Part shown: in pieces, positions 50,381-62,712 of the stretch
Numbering within the stretch: the first letter of the stretch is position 1
Layout of the letters: each line of letters starts with the position of its first letter
Source of the DNA: Phylloscopus collybita
Taxonomy: Eukaryota > Chordata > Aves > Passeriformes > Phylloscopidae
NCBI GenBank assembly: GCA_027886175.1
Contig: JAJNNQ010000137.1
Coordinates: forward strand, 36,256,001 to 36,320,000
Reading direction: 5' to 3'
DNA: 64,000 nt
Notes under the pieces: generated by a model
The model's database searches: none
What the model was told of the DNA's origin: nothing
Seen by the model: only the letters and a program-made list of their open reading frames with translations
Program-made: the position numbers and the translations under genes

Positions 50381-51333
50381 TTTGCCAGTCCTCACTGGAG
50401 ACCTTGGGAAATTACTAGAATGTCAATATTTACTTCTTTTCTACCAATACATAGCAAAGCCAAGATCTCCTTTTGTATAAGTGTGTGTATGTGTGTACCT
50501 CAAGCAGTACTCTACAGTGTATAAGGGCAATCAGCTAGAGAGTTTAATATCATTTCCTAAGAGAGCAAACACTGTAAATAAAGAGTTTGTGCAGAAGATG
50601 AACTCAATCTCATTTTAAATCGGAAAAAACCCCAGGATATAAAAATATATAGAATAAGAGTGACTTTCCCCAAGGAGATGTGAAAGGGAAAGCAGCAATA
50701 CAGATTAGCCAGTGTTTGTAATTGTATTAGTGTAAGTATTTCTTTGCGTGTTAATGAGAGGCTAAGAAGAATCCTCCCAGAGACGTGATCTTATTTCCCC
50801 TGTAGAATGAGAAATTACTCCTGCAGCTCTTTAATTTGATACCCTAAGGAGGTTTGAATTTGAGTCCTCTTAGATCAGAAAATCTTAGCATGAGTGGTGC
50901 TACACTGGTAGGAGCAAAGAGGAGGAGATAAAGGAGGGAGAGGAGGGCTATGTGCTTAATTTTAATGAAATTATACATGTTGCATTAGACAAGGTAGACA
51001 TGACGGCAAAGTCCAATGTAATTTTTAAAAGCTTTCCAAATGTATTTGACACAGACTTTAATTTTTAATGAAAATATTATTCATACTACAGCTTTCTATT
51101 TTATGGATTCAGTATACCTTTAGATAGAGTAGCACTATTGATTAAAAGTTTTCATGCTAAAAGAAGTCTAGATTTCTTTCTATTATTTGCTTTTTTTTCT
51201 TAATTGTGTCATCAAACATACAGATTTTGCATCTTTTCACTGCATAGTCTTGAAACAGTATCATGGATGTCTTCAGCAATTTCTTTGCAAATATGTCTTT
51301 TGAAGAGTGTTTGTACTTTTTGTCTGTTCCAGA
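50381..51333. other. Intergenic, no gene seen
   Basis: AT-rich sequence with only short, unrecognised frames. No repeat or RNA gene was identified. Confidence 0.7.
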
Positions 51334-51378
51334 CCTCACTGAAGTAATTGCCGAAAGTCCCACTGATTTTGCTGGACT
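51334..51378. repeat. Ancient palindromic repeat motif, copy C
   Basis: CCTCACTGAAGTAATTGCCG is followed by AAAGTCCCACTGATTTTGCT and GGAC. It aligns with the same two-arm structure as the copy at 34474 (an ACTGAAGTCAATGG-like unit followed by CCCACTGAnTT..TGGGAC). It is more degraded than copy B. Confidence 0.5.
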
Positions 51379-54300
51379 TTAGATTAGATCCTGTATGATC
51401 TTGGAAGAATGCTGTGGTATGAATGCCTTAAGACATACACAGTACAATTTATCTAACTTGCAGATATACAGCAGGATCACACAGATATGCCATGGCACTA
51501 GAGGAGCAGTAGGTTGGAGCAGACAAACAGGTAAATCAAAGTGAAATTATCAGCTGAATGATATGCATTGTCCTGAGTGAGCAGAAACTTTTTAAAGACA
51601 TGTTTAAAAAGTGACTTTTTGAAAATACTATAGACTGTGTGTATATGTATATATATATATGTATGACTGTTATGATATGTGATTTGTACTTACGTAACTC
51701 TCATGCTCGCACAAATCCTCTGCATATCAGACTGAAAGGTCCCTATAATTCTAGACAAATTATTTTTAATCTGATAAAAGTTTTTTTTTTACTAAAACAA
51801 TGTATTTTGAAATTGTGTCTGACTGCTTTAATGTGGAAGCTATGAAGCACAGATTAGTGACCCAAGCAGGGAGAGAGTAAGATTTCACAGTCATGCCTCT
51901 TAAAATTATGAAAGAATTCTAAAAGAAGAAGTTTAGGCACTAAAATGGTAACGGATCTGACAATCACTTTGTCTTTGGGTGTAGAAATACTGCACAGTAC
52001 ATAGCTACTGCAGAGCAACTCCTTCAGTAGGTAAGATGATGTTTGCCCTCTTCTGTGTTCCCCTTTGACTAACAACATTCTGTAGGAAATTTTCACCAAT
52101 AACCAGTGGGTTCTGAGTTAACACATTTTCTCTCCCAGTTCTGTGCAGGTCTTTTGGCCTGCAGTGTATCTGCAAGGATGAGAGCTGTCTGAAGGGGTTT
52201 AGGAAGCTGGGGCTGTCCCTGCCCTTGCCATTCCAGCTCTTGTTCTTCCAACCACAGTTGCCTTGCTACTCTGTTAGGCATGCTGGCACACTCCTCCCCC
52301 TGGGCTAGCTCAGTTGCCCTACTCTTTCAACCACATAAGTGGCAGCACAAGCTCTGGTGGGCAGAAGCCAAGGAGCCAGAGAGCCATGAGTGCTGTGTTG
52401 CCCTTCCTTAGCCAAGTGGAAAGGCAGGAGTCCTGAATGGCACTGTCTTTGACGAGAGCACAGCTGACGGTGATACAGTCCCTTTGCCAAGTTGTGCTTG
52501 TCTGAAGCACCACCTGACTTGCCAAACTTCATCTGCATTTTTTCTGCATCTTACCTTTTCCTCTGCAGCAAACTTTTTGATAGGGGTGGCAACAAAATTC
52601 AGAAATGGTAGTCTCCGGGGATAAGTAATAATACGGAGGGGAGAGAAGGGGAGACAGAGAATATGTCTGTAGATGACAGACAGCTCAGCTATTTCCTGAG
52701 TGAATTCATCCAATTCAGATTGGATGCCACTTATGATGAACATTTTTCCAGACTGATCTGACCTGGGAATGAGGTCTGAAGAGTCAGGATGGGGCCAGGC
52801 AGCACAAGCAAGATGTGTCCAGGATTTGGGTCTGGCAACACTTTGGCAAAATGACTGTAAATGCGGCTCTTCAGTGGTCACTGTGATATATAAATTGAGA
52901 AAAAGGGGAAAAGAGAGAGAATTAATTCATCGTACAGTGGAGCAGAAAACTCACATCTGTCCTTTATACAAGCCAGTACACCCCATTTATTAATGCTGTT
53001 CTCCACACTGACGGGTCTAGGCAATTAACTTCCCTTGACTGGCTTCCCTAGTGTGAGGAAGGAGACAGTATGTTTATCTTGGGAACATATTGATTTCTTT
53101 TTTAAAATTCTCAAGTAAATTGCGTAATTTTCAATATGTTAGAGACTGGAAGATAAATGCCTGGTCACTTGCAATAATTAAGGGATGAACTTAATCCTCT
53201 AAATTCTGGGCTGAAACATCCCTTAAAATGGAAACAAGTGAAAGGCAATTCTGGGTAAATTGAGATTTTTTATTTTTTAGTCTGCAAGTTAAGGTCTAGT
53301 TTCAAAACTCCAGGCAGTTCTGTACCCCAGAAAAAATATACAAAAATTAGCCCTTCACATGTGTAAGCATTAAGAGCATCAGATTTTCTGAGATAAGGCA
53401 ACCCATATGCAGCACTCATCTGAGATTAAAATCCACTTGCCTGAAGGCACCTCTTTGTATAAAAAAAATATTTAGGTTATTCCAGTGCCCATTCTTTGTG
53501 TTTTGATGTGGAAAAATATGTAACACTAGCTTTTCTGTAAATCTCATGCCTTCCACTTTTTAACTCTCCTTCCTCCCTCCTCAAGTCTCTCAGTCTAACT
53601 CATGTCTGCTGTAGTCTAAGCTGAAAGGGAAGAAAGGGTTCAAAAATTAAGGGCTGTCTAAAACTTCAAACCAAAATGGATGTGCTCAATACAATAAAAC
53701 TGGATGACTAAGATGCGTTATTACCTCCAACATTTTAGAAAGATTTGGCCTGTTTAGTGTGAGCCTCCTTATCCAAATTTTATTTACCCTGATGTTTTTC
53801 ACTTTGAACAGATGGTGAATCAACCTTCCGGGTCTAAGGCTGGCTGGGCTTTTTGAAAAAGATTTAAAATAATAAATAAAAGGATGAGTAGAGTGCATCC
53901 TTGTAGAGAAGCTGTATGAACAAATACAGAACACAGAACACAGCTAAGATTAAATGAGGAGAAATGCAGGCTGCATCTGTCAGGAGCAAGGAGACAGCCA
54001 AGGTGAAAGATGGCATGTTCTCCACTACAGCATGCCCAGCTCTGCCAGCCATCCTGACACGGGTGGTGCCTTACCCTGTGGTTTGCCACTGGAAGTGGGA
54101 GTCAGAGGCTTGCCAGCAGCACTAAAATGGCATGGCACTTCTGCCAAGCTGAGAGAGTCAGGCTGATCCATGCAGGAACAGACAACTTGCAGCATGCTTG
54201 TCCAACCCCTTTGGCTTTAATCAAATTCGGGTGGCCTTTCTTTTCTCAAGAACTACTCTGGTAATATCAAGCTCAGGATATCTGAATTCCAAATTGCATT

Positions 54301-56424
54301 TGAATGAGCCTCACATGAAAGAGGTAATTTAGGATGAAAGTCAAGAGGAAGTGTAGTTCTAGAGGCTGAGATCAGCAGCACAAAGAGTAAAGTCAGTCTG
54401 ATGGAAAAGGCAATAACAATAAAAAAATGGAGGTGATAGCAAAGAAATAGTAAATCAAGTGGAGACTCATAAAACAAATATTAAGTCAACAAATGAGAAT
54501 GTCTGAATATAAAACATCAGGAAGAAATGACCTCTGAAGATGTGAAATAAGACATACAAAATTAGCAGGAGGCAAGGACTGGCTAAACCAAAGGCAGAAT
54601 AGAAGCAGAAAACTCAGGCATGGAAATTACCGTATCTTGAAAAAGAGAAAAATGCAATTAGTGAATGGCAGCTAAAACTAGGTGTAAATTTAAAAAGCTC
54701 ATAATTGATGAGGGGGCACCCTTCATCCTGGGAACAGAGACCCCCTGCATGGTCCTGCTCTATGATGCTACCAGCCACAGCCCTTGCTGAATGCTGTGCT
54801 TTTCCAGTGATTTTCCAGGCAGCTCCTGCCGGCTAAGTTCTGTGGAATCTGGCTAGAGTTTAAAGCCAAAGTGCTGTTAGCCATCCACTGGAGTGGATGT
54901 TTCCACTGGCAGAGAACCACTGGCAATGAATCAAGGAGTCAGTGAATGAAAAATAAGCACAGCCAGACATTTGATAACAAAAAATTTTGTCAGAGAGAAT
55001 CTCCAGGTAATTTAGAACTGTCTGTTGTTGTGCTCGAGGTGTCTCTGTGTTTTGGGACCTGGGCAGAAAGCAGAAAACAAGACACACTGCTTCACCAAAG
55101 TGTAAATACACCATGGATTTTGTTCTGTTTCAACAAACGGCTGTTGTTGGGAAAATTTTCAATAATCCCCAGGAAGTGCTACTGAAAACCAGAACTGGAT
55201 ACTATCAAACACAGGGCATTTCTCTGAGCTAGGCAAGAAGTAAATATCTGTTCTGCTTTACTCTGGAGTTGATATGATTTGAGATTGTCCTTCCCAGGTG
55301 GGTACCATTACTACTGGGTCAAAAATTAATACTCAGTCAGAAAATTTCTGGTGGATCCAGCTCTGGCAGTTTAGGAAGCTGCTGTCCACAGTTGTCTGTT
55401 CTGTCTCTCTGTGAAAGGCTGCTGGTATTAAGACATCAAGATATGAACTTCAGTGGCCAAGGTATGGGTTCAGTTTAATCAAGCCTGATTTGTAATCTCC
55501 AGTGAAATGTTGAGTTAAGCAGTGATTAAGAAGGTCTTAAACCACCTCAGCTATTAGCTTCATTGGAAGTGAGGCAGAGCTTTCACATAGTTCTTGACCT
55601 AGTGCATATTTTAAATAATTTAAATCCATATAAAATGGAACGGCACCAACAGAAGATATTGAATAATCTTTGCAAATAGTTACCCTGAAAGAGATTTGTA
55701 TAAGTATCTCATAGTAAGTGAACTATATTCATAGGGCACTCACATAAATATATGACAGCCTTGTGCAAATCTCTATGCAAAATCACTAAACCCAAGAAGC
55801 CAAAAGCTAAATTTTCACTCCTGCATTGTAACAGAGGTTATTGACTGTACCAGTATTATTAGCAATTTGCAAAGAATAATTAAAATAAAATAATATTTCT
55901 CAGTTTCTTCCTTTCTTATTTGTGGTGGGAAAAAAAAGCGTTTAAAGGGAGAGAAAAATCCCTTGTATGTACAAGCAAGAATGTTCCAGGATTGGGCTAG
56001 TATCCTATTATAGATAGACATCCTGTTGATAATCAAATTGGTTTTGTAGTGCACCTGGTTTGCTTTTCATTCTTACAGACAGATATTGCAGAAAACAACC
56101 TTTCTTCTGGTTGTTACTTTCCCTCCTTTGTTTTTTGTGCTTTGCTTTTATTTATTTCACATTTTCCTTCTTTTCCCCACCAGTTGGTTTCTTTTCTTTA
56201 GTCATTTTTCTTCCTTCTGTTCTCCTTTCAACAACATTTCTTTCTTCTTTGCAGTGATTCCCTTTTCATCACAAGAAAATCTGGAAGAAAAATGGTCAGG
56301 GAGTATTTCCTCTGCCTTACCAGAGGACACTTGCTGACATAGTGGACCATCTCTCAAAGGGACAGAATTGGGCTCCTGAGATGCACACCCTGGCTATGTC
56401 AGCTCTGCTTTTCTTTTGCTATTT
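51379..56424. other. Intergenic, no gene seen
   Basis: Includes a GC-richer block at 52090-52900 that carries the longest non-repeat open frame of the region (157 codons, - strand, 52408-52881). Its translation matches nothing I know, and a splice-donor-like GTAAGATG lies inside it on that strand. A strongly pyrimidine-rich stretch runs from 56098 to 56255. Nothing here can be supported as a gene. Confidence 0.6.
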
Positions 56425-56460
56425 GCTGTTACATTGCAACTTTTTGCAATGTAAGGCAGC
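56425..56460. repeat. Near-perfect inverted repeat
   Basis: Arms TTACATTGCAA (56429-56439) and TTGCAATGTAA (56444-56454) pair exactly around CTTT. After a two-base bulge, the outer GCTG/CAGC extends the stem to 15 pairs. Confidence 0.9.
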
Positions 56461-59045
56461 CTTGGTGTCAAGATTCAGCTTTCCCTTTCCTGCTAATCTT
56501 CTATAACACTTTCTTAATAATTTTAAAATATCTGTCCTTCAATCTGTCCCTGTACTCTGGATCGCTCTCTGGATCATTTTCCATGTGTGATGTGAGGGCT
56601 TTGTCCAGCCTGGAGCTCTCCCCTCTAGTCCTGTATCTGGTGGTGAAGATGTTCAGAGAAGACAGCTGATAAGGTAACTGCCCAGTTCAAGCACGGATGA
56701 ATTCGCAGATGTACCCTTTTTTTTTTCTGAGTGTGTGTTCTTTAAAGAAACAAAAAATAAACAATTGTTACATTAGATCAAATCCAGATAAAAGTACAGA
56801 AAATTAGGAATATCGAGATGGGATGCAAAAGGAAGAGAAATGCCTTCACTAAAATGGCAAATATTATCCTTCTTGTACTTGTCCACACAAACATATCTGG
56901 AGGATTAAGTTGTTGTAAAGGCATAAAATTGGTTGAAAAATTGCAGAATTCTGTTTTTGGGATTGCTTGAATCAAATGACCTCTAAGGGATCGGTTTCTG
57001 TTGTCTTCTTTTGTGTAAATTTTTTAAAATTTTCTTTCTATTAATAGCAACTGGAAGGAAGAAAAAATATTGTCATAGCAAATGTACAGGAGGTCTAATC
57101 AGTCCAAGGATGACTAGTTTTTATTTCTTTTTCTGGCTTTAAGTATTCCAGCAATAATGCAATGTGTATGCAGTACTGTAGCTGCCCGTTGCAATTACAT
57201 GTTCTTGCAAACACAGGACCGTGAAGCACAGATCAATATCACAGAGGGGCTATAATCAACATGCAGATTAATGAACAGAATTGTATGCACCAGGGAACAG
57301 TAGAAGAAAGACTAGCTGTGCAATTTAATTGCTGAGTTGCTACTAAATCTCTGCTTTCTATCAATTGCTGTTCATTATAGCTATTGATGCATAGCAGACA
57401 TAGTTATTCAGAGCTGCTGGGGTTCAAGTGAGTTGCAGACCTTAATGAAAGAAGGTTGGGATTATTTTCTACCTCTGAGTCTGTGACAAGATCCAGGAGA
57501 TTATTCCCATTTCTCTCCTTGAGTGGGATCTTTTGGTAATCCTTTTGCTCAGTAAAACTAGTAAAGCAAATTAATAGTTAAGCAGAAGCTTCCTGGAACA
57601 ATTTTAAGTCTATCTGTTTCAATGTGCTTTTGAATGAAAGTTCCAACTTTTCATTAGTTCAATTAAGTGAAGTGCTATAGAAAATTAGTATAGTGTAGTG
57701 GTGGAAATGACCTCTAGTTATGTATTATTTAGCTTAGCTACCTGTAATGAAAGCTTGTTAGCTCCATCAAACTGTCTTTTTTAATGCTTTCTTTGGAGCC
57801 TTTTATAGACATATGGTTCAGCAGTTCCTGAAGAGGCTGTTCTTCACTTTCACAGGCTCCACTTCAGGGACACTTTCTCACAATGCTCATCCTTAAATTT
57901 CCTGCTGCTTCATATAACTTCTGCTCTTCCCCGTCCTTATTCAGAACATCCCTGAGTTTATAAAATCTTGTTCCATTGTAGTTATACCCTGTCATGCAGA
58001 TATCTTATTAAAAGCTATTAAAAGCTGTCCCTTCCTCTTTTATTTTCCTTTTTTAAAGTGTTGTTTGTTTTTTTTTTAAATTTTATTTTATTTTATTTTA
58101 TTTTTTTAATAAAACTAAGTACCTTGTTTTCTTCTACTGGCATTACAAGACTATAAGTTAATTCTTTTCCATCCTTGTACCCTTTTTTTCTCTTCAGCTA
58201 ATCCCTGTAGAAGCATGATTTTTAATTATACCTCTCTAAATTCTCTCCCAGCCCCTGGAGGAAAACTAAAGCCCCAGGATGTGATCCTTTAGCTTATTCA
58301 ACAGAAAACGGCACTGAATTTTTGATGGCCATTATTGCTTATTACAAACTCATCTCCAGTTGTATGTTTACATAGGAATTGCTCAGCTCTCACATAGTGT
58401 GAGTTTTTTTAACTAATTGTTTTCCAGTCCTCTTCTGCGTTGACTCTCAGTATTTTTATTAGTCTTTAACAGATTAAAAAAAATTAAAAGATTCATGCTG
58501 ACCAAATTTAACTGAAATTTTACCACTGGTTTTAAAGGCAGCTGCATGTAATAAATATATTCAGGGTGACTATGATTTTCTATTTTTATCATCATTCCCC
58601 AAGTTCTCCATGACCCAACAGTAGAAATACAAATGTGGAATCTCTGCTAACTCATTGCTAACTCTTTTCTTTCAAATTCATAGACAGCCAGTCTAGCATG
58701 CAGAGCTTTTACTCATTGTTTGTCATGTTGTGAGGCACCTCCATCTTGTTTTTATAAAATTTATACTGAAAGTACCGGTCAATATAAAACTTTTATTGAA
58801 TTTTTAAAGTCATTTGCCATCTTTCCTTCATTACTATTTGGTGTCTTAAGTCTTGGTTAAAGATGTTGTAAGAGGGTACTTCTGTCTCTTCCCATAGGGT
58901 TCCTGAGGTTCCTGACTGGCTTTCTTCCTGGCACTATTTCTGCATCAATAAATGGACTCTTATCAATATGTCTATTCCTTTCCGAACAGGCTGAAGATTA
59001 ACCTATAGATGATTGCCTGAGAAGATCCAGATTTTATTTTCCCTT
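56461..59045. other. Intergenic, no gene seen; possible conserved element
   Basis: AT-rich. The block 57140-57420 is dense in TAAT/ATTA homeodomain-type cores and lacks repeats, so it could be a conserved non-coding element. A TTTTA repeat lies at 58080-58107. No coding potential was found. Confidence 0.55.
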
Positions 59046-59063
59046 TCAAGGTCACTTGGGTCA
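59046..59063 (+). promoter_or_regulatory. DR3-type nuclear receptor site
   Basis: AGGTCA (59049-59054), spacer CTT, GGGTCA (59058-59063) is an exact direct repeat with spacing three, the arrangement bound by VDR-RXR. The upstream TCAAGGTCA (59046-59054) is also an extended half-site for SF-1/ERR-type monomers. Binding is not shown; this is a sequence match only. Confidence 0.4.
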
Positions 59064-62000
59064 TCTGAGAGTCTCTCTTGCCTCTCTGCAGTCACAGGTT
59101 TGCGAATGAGTGGAAATTCCCCAGCACCCTTCAGAGCAATCTTTGACCTTTCTGTCACAACTCCTGTCCTGGCACCCGCAAGGCAACAGGCCATCCTGCT
59201 CTCTCTAACTGGGTCACAGATGGCCCAAGCCACACTCTTCACTTACTCACTGAAGGAACATCCATGAGATAAATTAGAACAGATGTACGGCCACTTCTTC
59301 TTTTGGCGTTTATACCACTCTCTGGTCTAATTAATCCTGACATTGTGACCATCGTAATGTGAACTGCATCAAAGGAATCAAACAGCAGATTGTCCTCTCG
59401 ATGGCAAATATGCTGATTTTCCCTGCCAGTGAGACATGGTTTTATGTTCCTTTTTCTGTGAGACAAGTTCTTATTTTCTCCTGCTGTCTCTAAATTTATA
59501 ACAATGAGACAAAGCACCGTGAAGTGCTTACACTGATGTTTGTTTCATTTCCCAATGAATGGAAAGCAGATGCATTTAAGAAAAAAAACCTGTCTATTTT
59601 CACCAATCTTTTCTGATGCAGTATTTCATATCAGATTTCTCAATTGTTTTTCTGGTAATAAGGTAGTGTGCTAACAATTTTGGGTACCTGTTAATAATAT
59701 ATGTGGTAGTTATACATATTTTATACTAAAGGCTGTCTTAAAAGCTACATCCTTATAGGTAATAACCTGCTTATAAAAACACTTTCTTGAATTATTTATA
59801 CTTATTTGGAACAACAAAATCAACTATCTTTTTATAAGGTCAGGCTAAAAAGAACCATTAATAATGTAGTAACATATTTTGGGACTAAGGTGGCTTAATA
59901 TTTATTTTTTAATCACATAGGTAAGACGGTTTGCTGCAATATAACTAACCAAGCAAGACTCATCTATAAAGCATTCTAATGTGACTACATAGGTTAATTG
60001 AAAATTACTAAAAGAATAATGTCTGACAATGTTTTTGCATACAGGGATAACGGAAAAGATTTTTGCAAAAACCCATCCCTTTCTGTGAAAACTTTAAAAG
60101 TAAGTAGCACTTACAGAAATGTAACTTTAAAAAATTTACAAAACTCTACTAAAATTTTTAGGTCAATAGTGATAATGAATGTCATGACACTGAAAAAAAA
60201 AATCAGAAACCTCTCACAAACCAAGCCCCATACATTTCATAAGTCTCTAAATGGACATTACCAAATGTAATAACCCTGATTCTTTACTGTCTTAGACACT
60301 TTTCCATTGCCTGTAGAGACAGTGTAAATTTCTGTCATGAAATTATGGAATTTTCACATAGTGTCAGCCAAGCATTCTTTATTGCTGTTTATATAATCCC
60401 ACAAGAAGAGGGGATCATTCTGTTCTGTGTGACCAGCTTGGTTTCCAAGAACTTTCAGACCACTTGCAAAGTCAAGGTCTCCAAGGTCTTTGCTTTTAGA
60501 CATATCTGGAATGGAAAATACAATAAATGGAATCATTGGAAAAGTTCCATGAAAACCAGGTGGTACCAGCTTTGTCTGCTACCTGTCCTTTCTCCACCTA
60601 CTTTGGCTCTGCATTTTGAAAAACTCTGGAGAGGAACAGCCAAAAAGACAGCTGGCAACTTCTGTGTGAAAGAGGGAAGATGCTTTGAAGGGAACTGACA
60701 GCATTTTTTTTTTTTTTTGTCAATAATGGTTTTACATTATTACTGTACACCAAGAATAGGAAATAGCAGGGAGCTCTTTCTGTTACCTCACTGAGTGATT
60801 CCCAAATCCACGAATAGTTTTCAATATCAATTCATAAATGGCTCCTGAGAAAATGGTCCCATGAAAACATACAAAAAGAAATTCTCCATTGGCTTCCAAT
60901 TCAATATTAAAACCATGTGCCTTCTGGCATAAATTTAGTCTTACTTCATTTATGTCACTGGAGATAATATACAAGGAAAATGAAAAAAAATAGGAAAGTG
61001 ATTTTAGAGAGTGGATTTATATTCAGAAAATAAGACTCACAGTATCCCAATTTCCCTACCTGAGTGTTTTCTTTCTCCTTTTCATTTTCTGTAATTGTGT
61101 CTTGCATTTAAGCCTCAGAAAGCTGTAAGGCCTGGTGCACATTGCCATATTTTAGGACTCTCATTTCTGTGAAAATCTTGCAACCAAAGCTTCTGCTGTA
61201 TTTGTGTGGGTTGCTTTGAGAGGGTCATAAACATCTGGGAACCCAATGCTCAAGCAAATGGGGTCAAGAAGAATATTGAATGAATTTCTGAGCATACTTT
61301 TCTTCACATAACTAGCCATCCATGCACATGAGATACTGTCAGTTCTTGAAGAGTTATGCTAGCATTTCTGCACTGTTTTTCCAGAGCATGAGTGAACATG
61401 CTGAACAATGCATGACTGATTGCGTGCTTGGATAGCTAGTACTGTATTTCCCCCATTACCACTTTGTTTGTATTAGGGCAAACTGATATCAAGAAAAAAA
61501 TGGTTTCTGTTGTTCTCTTTCATTGTTATTGTAAAAAAACAACAACAAAAAAAAGGAATATTCATGAGGATGGATCTTCAGTGTTACTCCCTTTTCTGTT
61601 TGATTTTGTTCTTGGCTGGGGTGGGCACAACTTTTTAACCAGAGACAGATATTAATGGAACAACTGTTCCAGAGAAATCAGCAGTCTGTGAAGAAAACTG
61701 CTGCCTCCCAATCACAGAAGGAAGAAAGCCCAAAATGCTCTGGTCTTTTGGCTTCAACCTTGCCACAAATCTGTGTGGAAACAGATTGTTGCTGTCATTC
61801 ATATAAGAGCTGTGACAAAACTTTGGTGCAGGACTTTGATTACACTGTAAGGGCAAACTGGACCTTATCTAACCCTTACTAATACTCATCAGATACTTCC
61901 AACCAACCCCTGCTGTGTGCTGCATAATGGTTTCTGATCTCTTTTCAGTCAATATTTTAAAGCTTTGCCAAGAATCTTCTGGCTGTTGTTAGTGACTGGA

Positions 62001-62156
62001 AATACCAGCAATAGTTTTTGTTAGATATGTTTTCTGCTTCTTAGGATCAGAAGGGAGAAAGTTCTGACATTTTGATATCAGCTGAGCCTTTTGAAAAATT
62101 TGTTGCAGTGGACCAAGTGGGTTAATTTGGGCTAACTTCTGGGAAAAGGTAACACT
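59064..62156. other. Intergenic, no gene seen
   Basis: AT-rich unique-looking DNA with two further AGGTCA-like half-sites near 59141-59157 and 59209-59217. T and A runs occur at 60704-60719 and 61535-61555. The short frames are unrecognised. Confidence 0.65.
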
Positions 62157-62712
62157 TGTGGAAATAAAAGAGGCGGCTAACTAGAACTTTTAATTTTCTT
62201 GTGGGCATCAGCCTGGCAGAGGCACAGGGCCAGCTAGATTTCACTCCTGGCAAGCCAGACCTCAGCTTCAAGCCCTGGGAGGCATTTGTTTAACTTAAGG
62301 TGAGACAGAGATGTCCACCCAGGTGACTTTGTTGTTATTATGTTAATGAACCCAAGTTCTGCTCCCCTATTGGTTGTAAATGCTTCATATTTGGTCATGT
62401 TTCTAGAACCCTCTACCTGCAAGCCTATATATTGCCACTCGCTCCTCATTTCTGGTCTTTGGAGTTCACCCCCATACAGTGTACAGCTTTTGTCCTGAGA
62501 GTTCTGTGTTCCATTTCTGGGCATCGTCGCTATTTTATTTCTAATTAAAATGATTTTACTTTTCGGGCACTTCCCACCCTTTTTTTCTGCACCCACCCCT
62601 TTTTTCTGCACCCACCCCTTTTTTCTGCACCCACCCCTTTTTTCTGCTCCACATTTGCCCTGAAATCAGGGAACCCAAAAGACTTGTTGCAGTCAACGCA
62701 CAACCGTGACAT
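62157..62712 (+). mobile_element. LTR-like segment (possible solo LTR of an old endogenous retrovirus)
   Basis: The segment has promoter and poly(A) spacing expected of a long terminal repeat. It starts TGTGGAAATAAAAG, has a TATA-like CCTATATATTGC near 62424, and ATTAAA (62545-62550) about 120 bases later, followed by a GC-richer tail. If it ends with TCCACA at 62653, the ends form a 6-bp TGTGGA/TCCACA inverted repeat. An alternative end is CCGTGACA near 62712. No clear target-site duplication was found and I do not recognise the family. No gag, pol or env remains are nearby. Tentative. Confidence 0.35.
62571..62648. repeat. 19-bp minisatellite, about 4 copies
   Basis: The unit CACCCACCCCTTTTTTCTG is repeated at exactly 19-bp spacing; CTGC starts at 62587, 62606, 62625 and 62644. 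Copies are almost identical, with an extra T in the first. The lysine/glycine/tryptophan-rich frames on the - strand (KKGWVQ repeats) are its translations and not a protein. Confidence 0.95.

Noticed and set aside
52408..52881. 157-codon open frame on - strand, with a donor-like GTAAGATG inside
   Set aside because: I considered a single exon of an unknown gene. No matching acceptor or partner exon could be supported and the translation is unfamiliar. Conservation of the frame across birds would revive it.
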